64,000 nucleotides of DNA from Zarea fungicola (lineage: Eukaryota; Ascomycota; Sordariomycetes; Hypocreales; Cordycipitaceae), in the NCBI GenBank assembly GCA_900169235.1, contig FWCC01000344.1, positions 1 through 64,000 of the forward strand, in the 5' to 3' direction. The notes beneath the pieces are model-generated. The model ran no database searches. It saw only the letters and a program-made list of their open reading frames with translations, and had not been told where the DNA came from. Positions 46,296 to 56,821 of this stretch are shown in pieces (the stretch's first letter is position 1; each line of letters starts with the position of its first letter). Both the position numbers and the translations under genes were made by a program.

Positions 46296-48654
46296 ATGAA
46301 CAGGCTCACGGCTGAGACGCTCCTCGCCGCTCCCCGGCGTGGAGATGCCGTGCCCAATGCCAGTGGCCGTCTTGCCTTGCATACACTTTCGACCCACAAG
46401 TTTGGCGACCGGACACATAAAGAGGTGCGAATTATGAATGTTAAGACCGGTCACTCCTCCCAATTTTCCGATGATGAGAATGTACATGACGCCGCCTGGA
46501 TCCCCGGGACGACTGGTGATGATATCGTATACCTTCGCTCTGGTGGTGACGACCGCAAGGGCCGTACTGAAGTTGTCGTCGCCAGTGCTGTGTATGTGAC
46601 CAAGGAGCATTACACCATTGCCGATATCGACGCACCAATTGCCGACCTAAAGCTCAAAGCTTTAGGCGACGGAAGTGTCGCTTTTGTAGTTACAGGTCTG
46701 GTTGGCAAGGATGGTTCGTTGTTTAATGACCAGAAAGCCAGGCATAAATCCACCGGGCGCATCTATGATACTCCACGAGCAGTCGTAGTAAGTTGTATAA
46801 GGTTCCCTTCAAAATAATTTCTTCACTTTCTTATTACGATGTAGTGGAATGAGCTGCGCAAGACCGAAAGGTATTCCCTGTGGTACACGAAGCTCGTGTC
46901 AGAGCATGGAAAGTGGAAGCTGGCAGCGGAGCTAACCAATCTGATTGAGGACAAGAGCCTGGAAATCGTCGGCAAATATGATAACGGCGATGCGAGAGAT
47001 TCCTATGATGTATCCAAGAATGGAATTGCCTTTATTGCCGACGATTTAGGTACGCAGAAGCCGCACGAAATTGGCTATTCTCGCGCGTACTATACAAGCA
47101 TCGAATATTTTGTGAAAACTCCAAAACAGAAGCCGCAGCTGATTTCTATGCCGAAAAAAGTCAAGCCTGGGAGCTGCTTCAACATCCGCATCTCCCCAGA
47201 TACATGCATCATTGGGTTCCTGTACACGCAAAGTGGTTCCGTCCATAATGAGCGGTTGTATATGACGTCCACGTTTTCACTTTCTGCTTTTGATGTTCTG
47301 AGCCAGCTTGGTTTAATCAAAGAAGACTATGATCCCCTTGGTGGCTTTGAATTCACTGAATGCTCAAACAGGCTGATTCTAAAGACCAGCCGACGTGGTA
47401 GAGATATTCTGGCTCATTTAAGGCTCCGAGAAGGTGAGAAACCTATCGCTTTCTTCAAGGGGGGCAGTGTTTCTAGTTTTCGGTCGTTACAAGACGGCAA
47501 TTGGGATCAATTACTTGTGTCGAGCTCCAACTTCATTGACAGCAGCATCTTGCAGTTCGTCCATGTTCATGGCGACAGTAAAATCAAAACAATATCATCC
47601 ATGACGGACAATGGAAAAGAGTTTGGCCTGTCTCCTACAATGGTCTCTGAATTTTGGTTTGAGGGTGCCGACAACATTCGGGTGCAGTCATTTATGCTGC
47701 GACCAAGTGATTTCGACGAGAGCAAAACATATCCTTGGGTGCTTATACCACACGGCGGCCCTGTCCTCGCCCATAAAGACGGCTGGAGTACAAGAGTAAG
47801 CGACCTGTACACATAGCACAGACAGATATTTTTTTCGAGATACTGATTCATTATGAAGTGGAATGCGGCGGCCTGGGCTGAACAAGGCTATGTTGTAATT
47901 TTGCCAAACATCACCGGCAGCACCGGGTTTGGTTGTGGATTCGCCAACCGTGAGTACCCAACGCCAGGTCAGCCACGGTGGGGGGAGAGATGCCAGTGAT
48001 TCTAACTGCTGTTTTAGGGATACGAGGGGAATACGGAGGAAGACCTGCCACTGATATCTTAAAACTCGTCGGGCATCTTGAGAGCATTCCTTATCTTGAC
48101 CAAGACAAGGCAATTCTCGCTGGAGCCAGTTATGGAGGCTACTTGATTAGTTGGCTCTTTGGCGACGAGGTTATTAAGAAGGCAAGTACAACTGGATACT
48201 TTTTCTACCACCCAAAGGCGAATTTCACTAATGCCAGGATCAGTTCTGTGGAGCCGTTTGGCATGACGGAGTCTATGGTATCCCGTCAACGAACATGCAA
48301 AATGACCTGATTATGGATGATGGCATATTTGAAGGTTCTGTATACCCTTGGATCAACCATGGTGCCCTGGAGAAATGGAATCCAGCACGCCCAGAGCGCA
48401 TTTGCAAATGGAAGAATGCACCGCCCACCCTTATTATCCATAGCGAAAAGGACTATCGCTGTCCATTTGCTGATGGCATTGCCACAATGCATGCACTACA
48501 GGGCCATGGCGTTCCAACACGGTTCTTGACGTTCCCGGATGAGGGACATTGGGTCCTCAACCCAGAGAACTCACTCGTTTGGCATCAGACTGTGTGGGAC
48601 TGGATTGCGAGATGTGTTTCTGGAAAGATTAAGAGAGGAGACACAGAATGGTGA
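46296..48654 (+). CDS. S9 family peptidase (prolyl oligopeptidase / DPP5-like), intracellular form
   Basis: Five exons (46296-46787, 46845-47795, 47859-47949, 48018-48181, 48238-48654) encode 704 residues. An N-terminal beta-propeller (about 1-430) is followed by an alpha/beta-hydrolase domain. Markers are [27 protein letters not shown], the nucleophile Ser in [11 protein letters not shown], the Asp in HSEKDYRCP and the His in FPDEGHWVL. No signal peptide is visible, unlike secreted DPP5, though an upstream exon cannot be excluded. Intron 4 (48182-48237) has a GC donor (AAG then GCAAGT) and the branch ACTAAT lies right before the acceptor. The family releases di- or oligopeptides, often near proline. 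Confidence 0.9.
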
Positions 48655-49248
48655 GTAAAGTATCGATTGTGTTGCTAATGAAGAAGAATTACATGGAAGC
48701 TTGTAAACGGCATTACAGCTCATGAGCTGCCAACGAGATAGAGAACGACGCGGCTCAGCGCCGCCGTCAAATCAGCATTTCAGTTTTAGATCCAAGACTA
48801 TTTATTTATTACATTTAATCAAATATATTTCAGAATTAGAAATTGCCTATTGTACTACATCATCATCTACACCTCAACTCAGCGCACGTTTTGGGAGGGC
48901 AAGTCAACTAGTGTCGCGTACAAGCAATGGGTACCACGCCGCTTAATCGTACATCTAGGTCTTACATAGTTAGGTTTCCACAGTGGCAGGTCAATAGGTT
49001 ACATTCCGCACTTTGACAAATAGAAGGCTTGTTGGAGGCTGGATTGAAACGCTAAACCCAACAGTGTAAAGGACGGCGTGCATTCCACAAAATACGGCCT
49101 GTGTATAGCGTAGTTCAAACAGAGCAACTCGTATCCCCATATATACTGCCCTAGTAGTTAATGGGGATAACGCCGTGTATAAATAAGCGTCTTACACTCA
49201 TCATTTCTCGCGCACAATGTGATTGTCATTCCCTCTGAAAACCTGGAA
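48655..49248. other. spacer
   Basis: 594 bp, AT-rich, no gene seen. The next gene has an earlier in-frame GTG at 49219, but the first ATG is 49249. Confidence 0.55.
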
Positions 49249-50133
49249 ATGCCACAAACTAAAATATCATCAGGCGTGCACACCTTCCCAGCACCAGGCG
49301 TCACATTGACGTATACCGTCAAGGGCTCTGGGCCGCTGCTCTTCATCCAAGCCGCCGGATGGGGCATTTCATCGCGGTACCTTCAAATTGGGCTTGCTAC
49401 TCTCGAGGAGCACTTTACCCTGATTTACCCAGAGCCGCGCGCCTCCGGCAACTCGGCGCGACCAGACAATGAGGATGACATGGGCACATCCGACATGGCC
49501 GACGACATTGAGCGCCTCAGAGTCCATCTCCAGCTCGACCAAATTGACCTCGTCGGTCACTCCAACGGCGGCACAATTGCGCTCGCCTATGCGGAGCGCT
49601 ACCCGACCGCTGTGAGGAAGCTGATCCTCGTAACACACTGGCTGGCGGGCTATGACGACTCGGCGGAGTGGAAGCGGTTTCTAGAAGAGCGCCGCGAGAG
49701 GCCAGCCTATGCGAAGGCTCTTGCCGCGTTCAAGGCCACGGCGGACCGGGCGCCTGACGCACCACCCTTGTCAGATGATGAGTGGTATAAGAACTTGGTG
49801 GACTCATTGTCGTTTTACGTTGGGGATGTACAGAACCATTATCCTATTTTTGTTGAGGCCATGGGCGTGCCGTCGCGCTGGGTGGGCAAGATGCAAAGCG
49901 CGGCCGATAAGAAGAAACCATTAGAGCTGTATGCCGGGCTAGATAAGGTAACAGCAAAGACGCTGTGCATAGGATGCTCCGAGGACCCCGTTTGTTCAGA
50001 GAATGCATCGCGAGTAACTGCAGAAGGCATTCCTGGGGCAAAGCTGGTGGTTGTGCGGGAGGTGGGACACTTCCCATGGATTGAGCAGCCAGATGAGTTT
50101 TTCCCGGCAATCAGAGATTTTATTGAGCCGTAA
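49249..50133 (+). CDS. alpha/beta hydrolase, proline-iminopeptidase-like
   Basis: A single exon of 294 residues (start MPQTKISSGVHTF). Landmarks are GPLLFIQAAGWG (oxyanion-hole strand), RASGNSARP, the nucleophile elbow VGHSNGGTIAL, an Asp in CSEDPVCS and the His in VGHFPWIEQPDEF. A helical cap lies between about 150 and 220. The GHSNGG elbow and the PEPRASGNS segment suggest the prolyl-aminopeptidase/hydrolase group, but esterase activity is equally possible. It follows the S9 peptidase on the same strand. Confidence 0.82.
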   Translation: MPQTKISSGVHTFPAPGVTLTYTVKGSGPLLFIQAAGWGISSRYLQIGLATLEEHFTLIYPEPRASGNSARPDNEDDMGTSDMADDIERLRVHLQLDQIDLVGHSNGGTIALAYAERYPTAVRKLILVTHWLAGYDDSAEWKRFLEERRERPAYAKALAAFKATADRAPDAPPLSDDEWYKNLVDSLSFYVGDVQNHYPIFVEAMGVPSRWVGKMQSAADKKKPLELYAGLDKVTAKTLCIGCSEDPVCSENASRVTAEGIPGAKLVVVREVGHFPWIEQPDEFFPAIRDFIEP

Positions 50134-50684
50134 TTTTATTTCTTTCCTCGAGTGTACCAAAATGTGCGACCAAGGCAGCTGGTGTCTGAGAGCAACTGTT
50201 TCTGCTGTTTCTGCTGTTTCTGCTGTTTCTGCTGTTGAGGCCATCAGCTGATCAGCAAGTCAGTTACAGCATTTTCAAACGCCTTTCCAGCGCTTTCAAA
50301 AGGCCGTTTTCAGGCTTGCCCTAATAAAAAAGCTGACTCACAAGCAGGAAAATATACCCTGAAGGGAGCCGTACACTGATCCGTCGCCAGATCTACCTGT
50401 AGACATTGAATGTCTCATCGAAGCGGCATGCTGAAGTCATGACAAGTTTGCTTTGATGAAGTGTTCCCCGCCACGCCATAAGTTATGGAACATTACAGAA
50501 GAAAGAGTCCATGATTGGCATGCTACTGGGACTTTTAGACACTGGTGACTGTGTTTTGTGTGTGTGAAGATGCTATAGTAATAAGTTACCAGAGACTGAT
50601 TGCGGCTTTCAGCCACAGCCATTACGTAGACGGCGCCATCGGACAAGACTGTCGCAGTAATCACAAAAATTCCTTCCACATAAT
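50134..50684. other. spacer with 9-bp repeat
   Basis: 551 bp. A minus-strand frame at 50437-50718 has no domain. The repeat at 50198-50236 is the main feature. Confidence 0.5.
50198..50236. repeat. 9-bp tandem repeat (GTTTCTGCT)n, about 4 copies
   Basis: Four perfect units directly downstream of the hydrolase stop codon. Confidence 0.88.
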
Positions 50685-51040
50685 ATGGCCAGTTCAGTCT
50701 CGCAGATCTTTGTTTCAAGGGTGACTAATTTTAGCTGCATTACGCATGGACTTGTCGCAAACTTGAGGTGCCTCGATGATTGGACGCCGCCTCGCAGGCC
50801 AGCACACCTTCTAGAACGACCACCAGTGTAAGTCGTGGCTTAATATTTTGATCTGCAAACCATCTAAATGTGCTTAATAGTTTAACTTTTGAACTCAGCA
50901 TACCAAGTGGAGCGGCTTTCAACCTCGGCCCAGTGCTTGGCAGCATTTTTGCTCTGTACTTGCAGCGAGGCGGGGTGAAGGCGCATTACCAGACATACGA
51001 AGACTTCTGTTCTGAATTTGCCTCCGCATTCCACTTGTAA
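50685..51040 (+). CDS. small two-exon orphan candidate
   Basis: Exon 50685-50827 and exon 50899-51040 join in phase over a 71-nt intron with a GTAAGT donor and a GAACTCAG acceptor, giving 94 residues. The start MASSVSQIFVSRVTNF is followed by a Pro/Arg-rich middle (DDWTPPRRPAHLLERPP) and a hydrophobic segment (AAFNLGPVLGSIFALYLQ). I recognise no family. It could be the decayed end of a larger gene. Support is the long clean frame in AT-rich DNA and the good splice sites. Confidence 0.33.
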
Positions 51041-52053
51041 GCGCTAACCACCCAATTTTCCATATAGGCTTTAAGCTTCGGACGCATTAACACCCCGATG
51101 GTTGCCATTAGAGCGTCGTCTCTGGTTGTTCAATACCATCGATTTCTTTGAGTGCGCGAAGCTTCCAGCAAGTCAGCCTACCTAGTCTACGTAACAGTTG
51201 GAGTAAATTGAGATTGGCTAAATAATCGCTCTATTTAGTTGTAGCGGTTGTATGTGTAGATCGAAACAGGACTTCGGCACCTCGGCCCCTAACAGTTGCA
51301 ACCTAATTAATTGTAAGTGCTTTACCAAGGAAGCGCTTTTAACCGCCGCAACGCCTGTAAGTGACTTGCTTGGAGTTTGGTGCACTCAAAAGGGTAAGTT
51401 CTGATGACAGGGAATACGGATTGAAGCTTAGGTTGGTAAACACTTTGCATTGCACAGTGCTGGTGTCCTGGCAATCAGTAGTTGACAGTCCATGAGAAGA
51501 TTACACTGGAAAATACTCGTCAAGCTTAAAGATACCGGCGAGCCTTGTCATTACCTACATGCAAAGAACGCGTTGTGGACTGGATCGCATACCGGACTGC
51601 CGATCGCTTGTTCGTGATGTCATATACCACTTCATTGCCAATTATAGCTGTTGATCCGGACCTCTGTTGGCCCGTACTTTTATAATCCACTCACATGGCA
51701 GTAAGATCCAATTTGGCCTATGCTTTGCAATCTACTCGCATGCCTGTAAGCTTCAATTTGGCATCTGGCTATGTTTGCATGGATATTTCTTCGGGAGTAG
51801 AGTCAGAATGCCTCGGCGCATGTCGTAATCTCAGCCCGAAACATCAGCACAGTTGACTTACCTGTACTAATCAAGGACTGAAAATCATTGCCGTCTTGTG
51901 CTAATCCAATTTTCGTTTTGAGAAGTATATAAAGCCTCGCAAACACCCTTCTATTCCGTGATACTCTGCATCAACAGCATCCATACAAAACACAGCAAGA
52001 TATTACTCAAACATTTCTTTACACTTCAACTCCATAGCCCAATATTCTTCAAA
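51041..52053. other. AT-rich spacer
   Basis: 1.0 kb without open frames of note. The right end is the promoter of the secreted-protein gene. Confidence 0.55.
51901..51933 (+). promoter_or_regulatory. CCAAT and TATA box of the small secreted protein gene
   Basis: CCAAT at about 51906-51910 and TATATAAA at 51926-51933, the latter 121 bp before the ATG at 52054. Spacing fits a regulated fungal promoter. Confidence 0.55.
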
Positions 52054-52470
52054 ATGCTCAAATCGATTCCTCTGTTTATTCTTGGTGCTGCCACTGGCAC
52101 TCAAGCCCTATGGCTAGCCATTGCAGAAATGACCTACCAGACCAACACCAACGGAGGCGGCACCTTCCCCTCCCCATTCTGCCAGGTTGGCAGGGGTGAT
52201 ACTATTGATGCTGCCATGGGTGCTGCCGGTAGCACTACCGACGGAACTGCAATTGGCGGTATTCAGAAGTGCAGCGAGCTCCCCTCCACGAAGAGCAATC
52301 AGCTAGGAGGATTCTGGAATGATCATGGGACCATCAACTACGAAGATGACAAGACTCACTGGTCCTGCAACCCCGGGTCAGGTTCGTCAGGACAGTGCGA
52401 CGCCGGCGACGGTGCGCCTAAGAGGAAGAGATCCGGTGCCAATATGGCGGCGGTAGAGTTCTCAGCTTAG
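52054..52470 (+). CDS. small secreted protein, effector-like
   Basis: A single exon of 138 residues starting MLKSIPLFILGAATGTQA, a clear signal peptide; the frame extends upstream to 51958, but that part lacks a signal sequence. The mature part is Gly/Ser/Thr/Asn-rich with four Cys (PFCQ, QKCS, WSCN, GQCD) and a KRKR near the C-terminus. I know no family for it. Size, Cys content, secretion signal and gene-poor setting match fungal effector candidates; a role is not shown. Confidence 0.68.
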   Translation: MLKSIPLFILGAATGTQALWLAIAEMTYQTNTNGGGTFPSPFCQVGRGDTIDAAMGAAGSTTDGTAIGGIQKCSELPSTKSNQLGGFWNDHGTINYEDDKTHWSCNPGSGSSGQCDAGDGAPKRKRSGANMAAVEFSA

Positions 52471-54055
52471 ATACAGAACTGGGTGGGCATTGCAGAAGGA
52501 GCCAGCACATAGAATCGAACGAATAAATTCTAGACACACCGTATGGATCAATCCAACTGAAAGCCCCCCAAAACTGAACGCTAACAATGGTGCAGGAATT
52601 TGTCATATGCTGGAGCGCCATTACCAATAAATCCATGCTAGTTTGTCCTATACTGGGGCTGCAAGAGTGAGATTAGGTAGCTGTTACTGGCGGCATGTGA
52701 TTTCCTCTGCTACTACACATCTAGACTTGTGAGTCTCTTCCACCATCTTTCTAGTTAAGGTTGTTATATGAGGTTTGAATACCAACGTGCCTTCCCCCAA
52801 TAGCACCAATCCGCAGCAGAAAAATAGTTAGGCGGAGTTCGTAGTCTATTTTAAATTTCCCAATCCTACATTTTCTCAGTCTACATAGTTCAGTTGCTCG
52901 ATGCTGACGAGTGTGCCTTCCTGCCGACGTCGTGGACTAGCAAATCATCAGAGGTCATGCCAATCGCAGCTCTAATTCTCCTCACCGGCACCGTTACTAG
53001 ACGGATTATTTGCTGCATTGGGTCTTCTCACCACTACCGTACAGCGCGAATGAGTGGAAAAAGCTGATAAGTTGCATCAGTTGCCCCCTAACAGTTGCCC
53101 CCTCGGCGCCGAGATGATGTGATAACTTTGTAGTCTCGAGGCTCATTAAATCAAGCACCTTGGAAAGTCTCCGATTGGCGGATCCGGAGGACGGGTGAGC
53201 GATCACTCCCGGCCGAAATTGTCGTTCCTTGCTGCTTAACCACCAGGTGAAAACGGCCCCAGGATACACTTCTCGCGTGACCTTGTTACCCCTTTCTACT
53301 ACCTTGAGCTTACACACCGGCAAGCTGAGAGGCAATGTGGTGCCAATGGTTATAAAACTACAGTAAAAAAGGTGCCCGCTGTACGTTCATTTAGGTCGAA
53401 TTGTACGGTGCTCCTCACAGTAATACGCCGACGCAAGTTACTGATCCTGTTCAAGCTGAAGGAAATCTTTGTCAGTATAAAGGGGCTATTGAATACTTCT
53501 TCACCCGATAATGGCGCTTTGATTATTTACTTCATTCAAAAGCGGGATGTCATTTGTATATACGGGGACGTCCAAGGGCGACTATGGCCGATATATCAAA
53601 TTGTCAAATTGCTCAGTGCCCTTCTGTTTATAACTACTTTCACATAGTGAGACATGGAATAGCGAGTCACAGTATATTCAGACAAAAATGACGCTAATTT
53701 GCCCGTCACGCATGCGAGAGCAGTGAGGGACCTTAGTCCGTGAAGGGTAAGACATCCGTCTCCCCATCAACTAGTCTATTTTGAAACCTTCGCATACCGC
53801 AGCGACGATCGCACAGTATTATTGGGAGGGTGACTGTTTATTTCTGAAATTGTTAGTATATCCATAAATAGGAATTTATGTCCTAGGCTTCAAAACTTTA
53901 CAGCTTAAAAACCTCGTACCACCACATTTACCGCTGAACATTCACTGCCTGTCCTGCCACCAAAGACTCCTACACCCATCCACGGAAGATTTGTTCGTGC
54001 GTATAGTCCAATACTTATGTCTTATCTCCCAAAATGTATTAACATTCGACAGAAG
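52471..54055. other. AT-rich gene-poor spacer
   Basis: 1.6 kb. A minus-strand frame of 109 codons at 53006-53335 and a plus frame at 53372-53647 show no domain, signal peptide or splice sites I can support. Confidence 0.5.
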
Positions 54056-54280
54056 ATGCGGTATGCGATTGCTTTCCTCTTTGTGGCTTCAGCCCTCGCC
54101 CAGGTTAATAGGCGTACCTGCATAATGGACGACTATCCATATCCGAACATTCGCGATAAGCATCACATCGTAAAATGTGAGAAAGGATATGAAGTATTGG
54201 AGGAGTGCAAGAAGGGGGCTATTGCAATAATGGATGAGAAGAGTGGGGAGGGTGCTAAATGTGTTGCTGTTCTGAATTAA
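54056..54280 (+). CDS. very small secreted cysteine protein, effector-like
   Basis: A single exon of 74 residues. The start MRYAIAFLFVASALAQ is a signal peptide with an AxA-type end; an upstream in-frame ATG at 54017 would place a charged stretch in front and is less likely. The mature ~58 residues have four Cys (RTCIMD, VKCEKG, EECKKG, AKCVAV), compatible with two disulfides, and are rich in Lys/Glu. No family recognised. Confidence 0.62.
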   Translation: MRYAIAFLFVASALAQVNRRTCIMDDYPYPNIRDKHHIVKCEKGYEVLEECKKGAIAIMDEKSGEGAKCVAVLN

Positions 54281-54579
54281 GTCGGTGAATTCGATTCGCC
54301 TTGGAATATACTACAGCTCTAAACGACTGTCTTGCCGGGAAGCATGTGCAATGCATTATATATAGCAAATATTCCGCTTTATTAAAAGATAGAAGTTATT
54401 ATTCTCATAACTTCACTATATTTGTCAGGGACATAGCAGGTACATATTGGATGCTAGGGATACCTGGCACGGCTGGTTATTGCTGGATCTTTTTAGATCT
54501 CTATGGCCGAGTAGCTACCTAGCACCCTCGTCCTCACAAGAAGGTACAGAGCTAAACCTAAAGCATAGGTAAAGACAAC

Positions 54580-54867
54580 ATGGATTCCCCAAAATGTGGC
54601 CTGCATATCCCGAACTCTAAAAAGGTAAGCCGTTATCTTTGTGCCCACTTTGACCTAGTTAGTTTCCTTTACTGAATATGACAGATCCTGAGTCGCCGCA
54701 TGCTTAACGGGAAAGCCGGTCTTGATCTCCCGAAACGCAGAATACGCGGTTCGTTCAACGGGAACTCAACCAGCGAAATCAGCTTATTTGTGGAGCTGCT
54801 TCGAGCACCCGGCAGAACATGGAAGAACATGTCTTCAAAAATGGGTATTGCAGACTATTTTCCTTGA
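54580..54867 (+). CDS. 75-residue two-exon orphan candidate
   Basis: Exon 54580-54624 (MDSPKCGLHIPNSKK) and exon 54685-54867 join in phase over a 60-nt intron with AAG/GTAAGC at the donor and GACAG at the acceptor. The product is basic (ILSRRMLNGKAGLDLPKRRI) followed by SLFVELLRAPGRTWKNM. There is no signal peptide and no recognised domain. It may be the 5' part of a longer decayed gene. Confidence 0.35.
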
Positions 54868-55023
54868 TATTATTGAACAGGTTCTTGATTTGCAGTGGAT
54901 TTGCTGTCATGCCAGCCTTCGTGTTGTCCTCTTTCCTGTCTAGGACTGCGACTTTCAAGTCCGGTACTGGTGGTTCTGTGTAGAATTGTGGCTGCTTCTA
55001 AGCGACTATGGCCATTGCAGCGC

Positions 55024-55839
55024 CTATCTAAGTATTTCCTCGACAAATTTTGTGATTTGGTCAACATGAGTAAGGAAAGGCGCATGCCCAGCATCCTCCA
55101 GACTAAGCACTTTCCACTCAACGCCGCTGTACTGTAGCATTGCCTCCTGGCCCGCGACAGGAATCGCATTGTCAAGATGGCACTTGATGTACCCCCTCCT
55201 CCCATTAAATTCTTTGTCCGGCCAAGCTGGAGACGGACTGGGCGTGATCAATGTAGTGAAAGCCTGCTGTTCCATTCCGGCAATGGCTTGCGCCGCTTGT
55301 TCTTCAGTCGCACCATTGTAGAAGACGTGTTCAGGGCCGTCCACATCGAGATAGCCGGTGGATTTCTAACAACTTAGTATCATAATCCATAAAGAAAGTA
55401 TCTTCACATAGAGAGTGGCGGCAGTACTTACATTCAGCACAGCCCAAGGAGCAGGTTCATCCCCAGGCTTCACCATGCTGTCGCCCTCGTTCATCACGAA
55501 TGCGGATATGAATAAAAGGCCAACAACGCCACCCCGTTTACCATCAGCACGGCGCTCAGATATGCTTAGACCCTTGGCAGCGGCAGCGCCAGGAATCCCG
55601 CCATATGAATGCATTACAAGCAAAACTTCACTACCGCGCTCTAGCTCTGGCATGAGAAGCTCTCGCACATAGGCAGCGTCCGTCGCGACATCTTTATCCC
55701 GTGGATCCAGCGCGCCAACAGAAGGCAGTCCGCCAGACAAAGTAGAGTATCCGGCCTCTTCGAGAGACTCTAGGAGTGCCCCATAGTGCTGGGGTGTATG
55801 CCATGCACCCGGAACAAGAAGAATAGTTGGCTTTGACAT
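55024..55839 (-). CDS. alpha/beta hydrolase (small EstC-like type)
   Basis: Two exons (55839-55432, 55365-55024) encode 249 residues, phase 0 across a 66-nt intron with a GTAAGT donor. The N-terminus MSKPTILLVPGAWHTPQHY has the oxyanion strand and GAWH. The nucleophile elbow is MHSYGGIPG, and the C-terminal His is in EDAGHAPFLTH. Proteins of this type are common near fungal accessory gene groups and hydrolyse esters or lactones. The substrate is unknown. Confidence 0.82.
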
Positions 55840-56821
55840 TGTTGTGAATGATTTCGCGTAATACCACGTACAACGGTTTCCAGTTACGGCGTCTATTCAC
55901 AAATGCATACATACAACACACACGCAAACATATATATACATATTTTCTATGATGGTAGGATGAACAATCCATATACTACGAAAGTCTGAAGCTTGGTACA
56001 CTGTTGTGTCTACTGACCTAAAACGGATTTGATCCTTACATAATGTAGGGCAGGGTTGCTTTCTCTACTACCCAAAAACGTAATGTACCGAATAGCCGAA
56101 CCGAATAACCTCCTGACATTCTAGCATTTGGTAACTAGTTGCATTATTAATCTGCGGGAATTAGATCCACAGTCAGCTTTGCCTACTGGCTTACAGCGTG
56201 GCAGAATCCACCATGTCACGAGTCAAGATATACAGCAGAATAGTACGTTTGACATAAGCAGCCGTGGATGAATTTAATTTAATTTTAAAGCAGAATGTAG
56301 CCCAGAAGTGAAAAATTGCTCGTTGTAGATGTGGCTGGTTCATTTTAGTCTTTGGCTTGTAGTGCATAAGTCGTTGGCTTGGTAGGCTAGACTTGCATTA
56401 AATGGTCTACTCATCCATCATCTAAGTTAGCATTCTGCATATATGGCACCCGGTTCAACGGCCGAGCTAGTGCGCCTCCGCAGGGTGCTCTTCTTTTAGA
56501 TCTTAACTGACTTGATTTAGTTATTATTAATTATCGCGCCTCTGTTCTCTCACAGTGCTATCTGTCAACAGGAAGGTGTGACTATAGACACTTCACCAAT
56601 ATCATACATGAGTAGAAGTAGCTAACCGTGTGTTAATCGTGTCAGCCTAGTTAGTAGCAACTACAGAGCTACATATTCCTACAACCTAGTATGTGCGAGG
56701 GGCCGGGCCAGGCCGCATTATTGAATACGCAGCAGTACAACGCTCATGCCGTCGGTAGTATATAGCACCAAAACCACCAAAACTACTATTCTGGATCAAC
56801 CCTCACGTCTTATTGCTAGTT
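55840..56821. other. AT-rich spacer
   Basis: About 1 kb without supported genes: promoter of the hydrolase, then 3' flank of the S9 gene. Confidence 0.55.

Noticed and set aside
53006..53335. 109-codon minus-strand open frame
   Set aside because: No motif, no splice sites and no context; could be a relic but nothing supports it.
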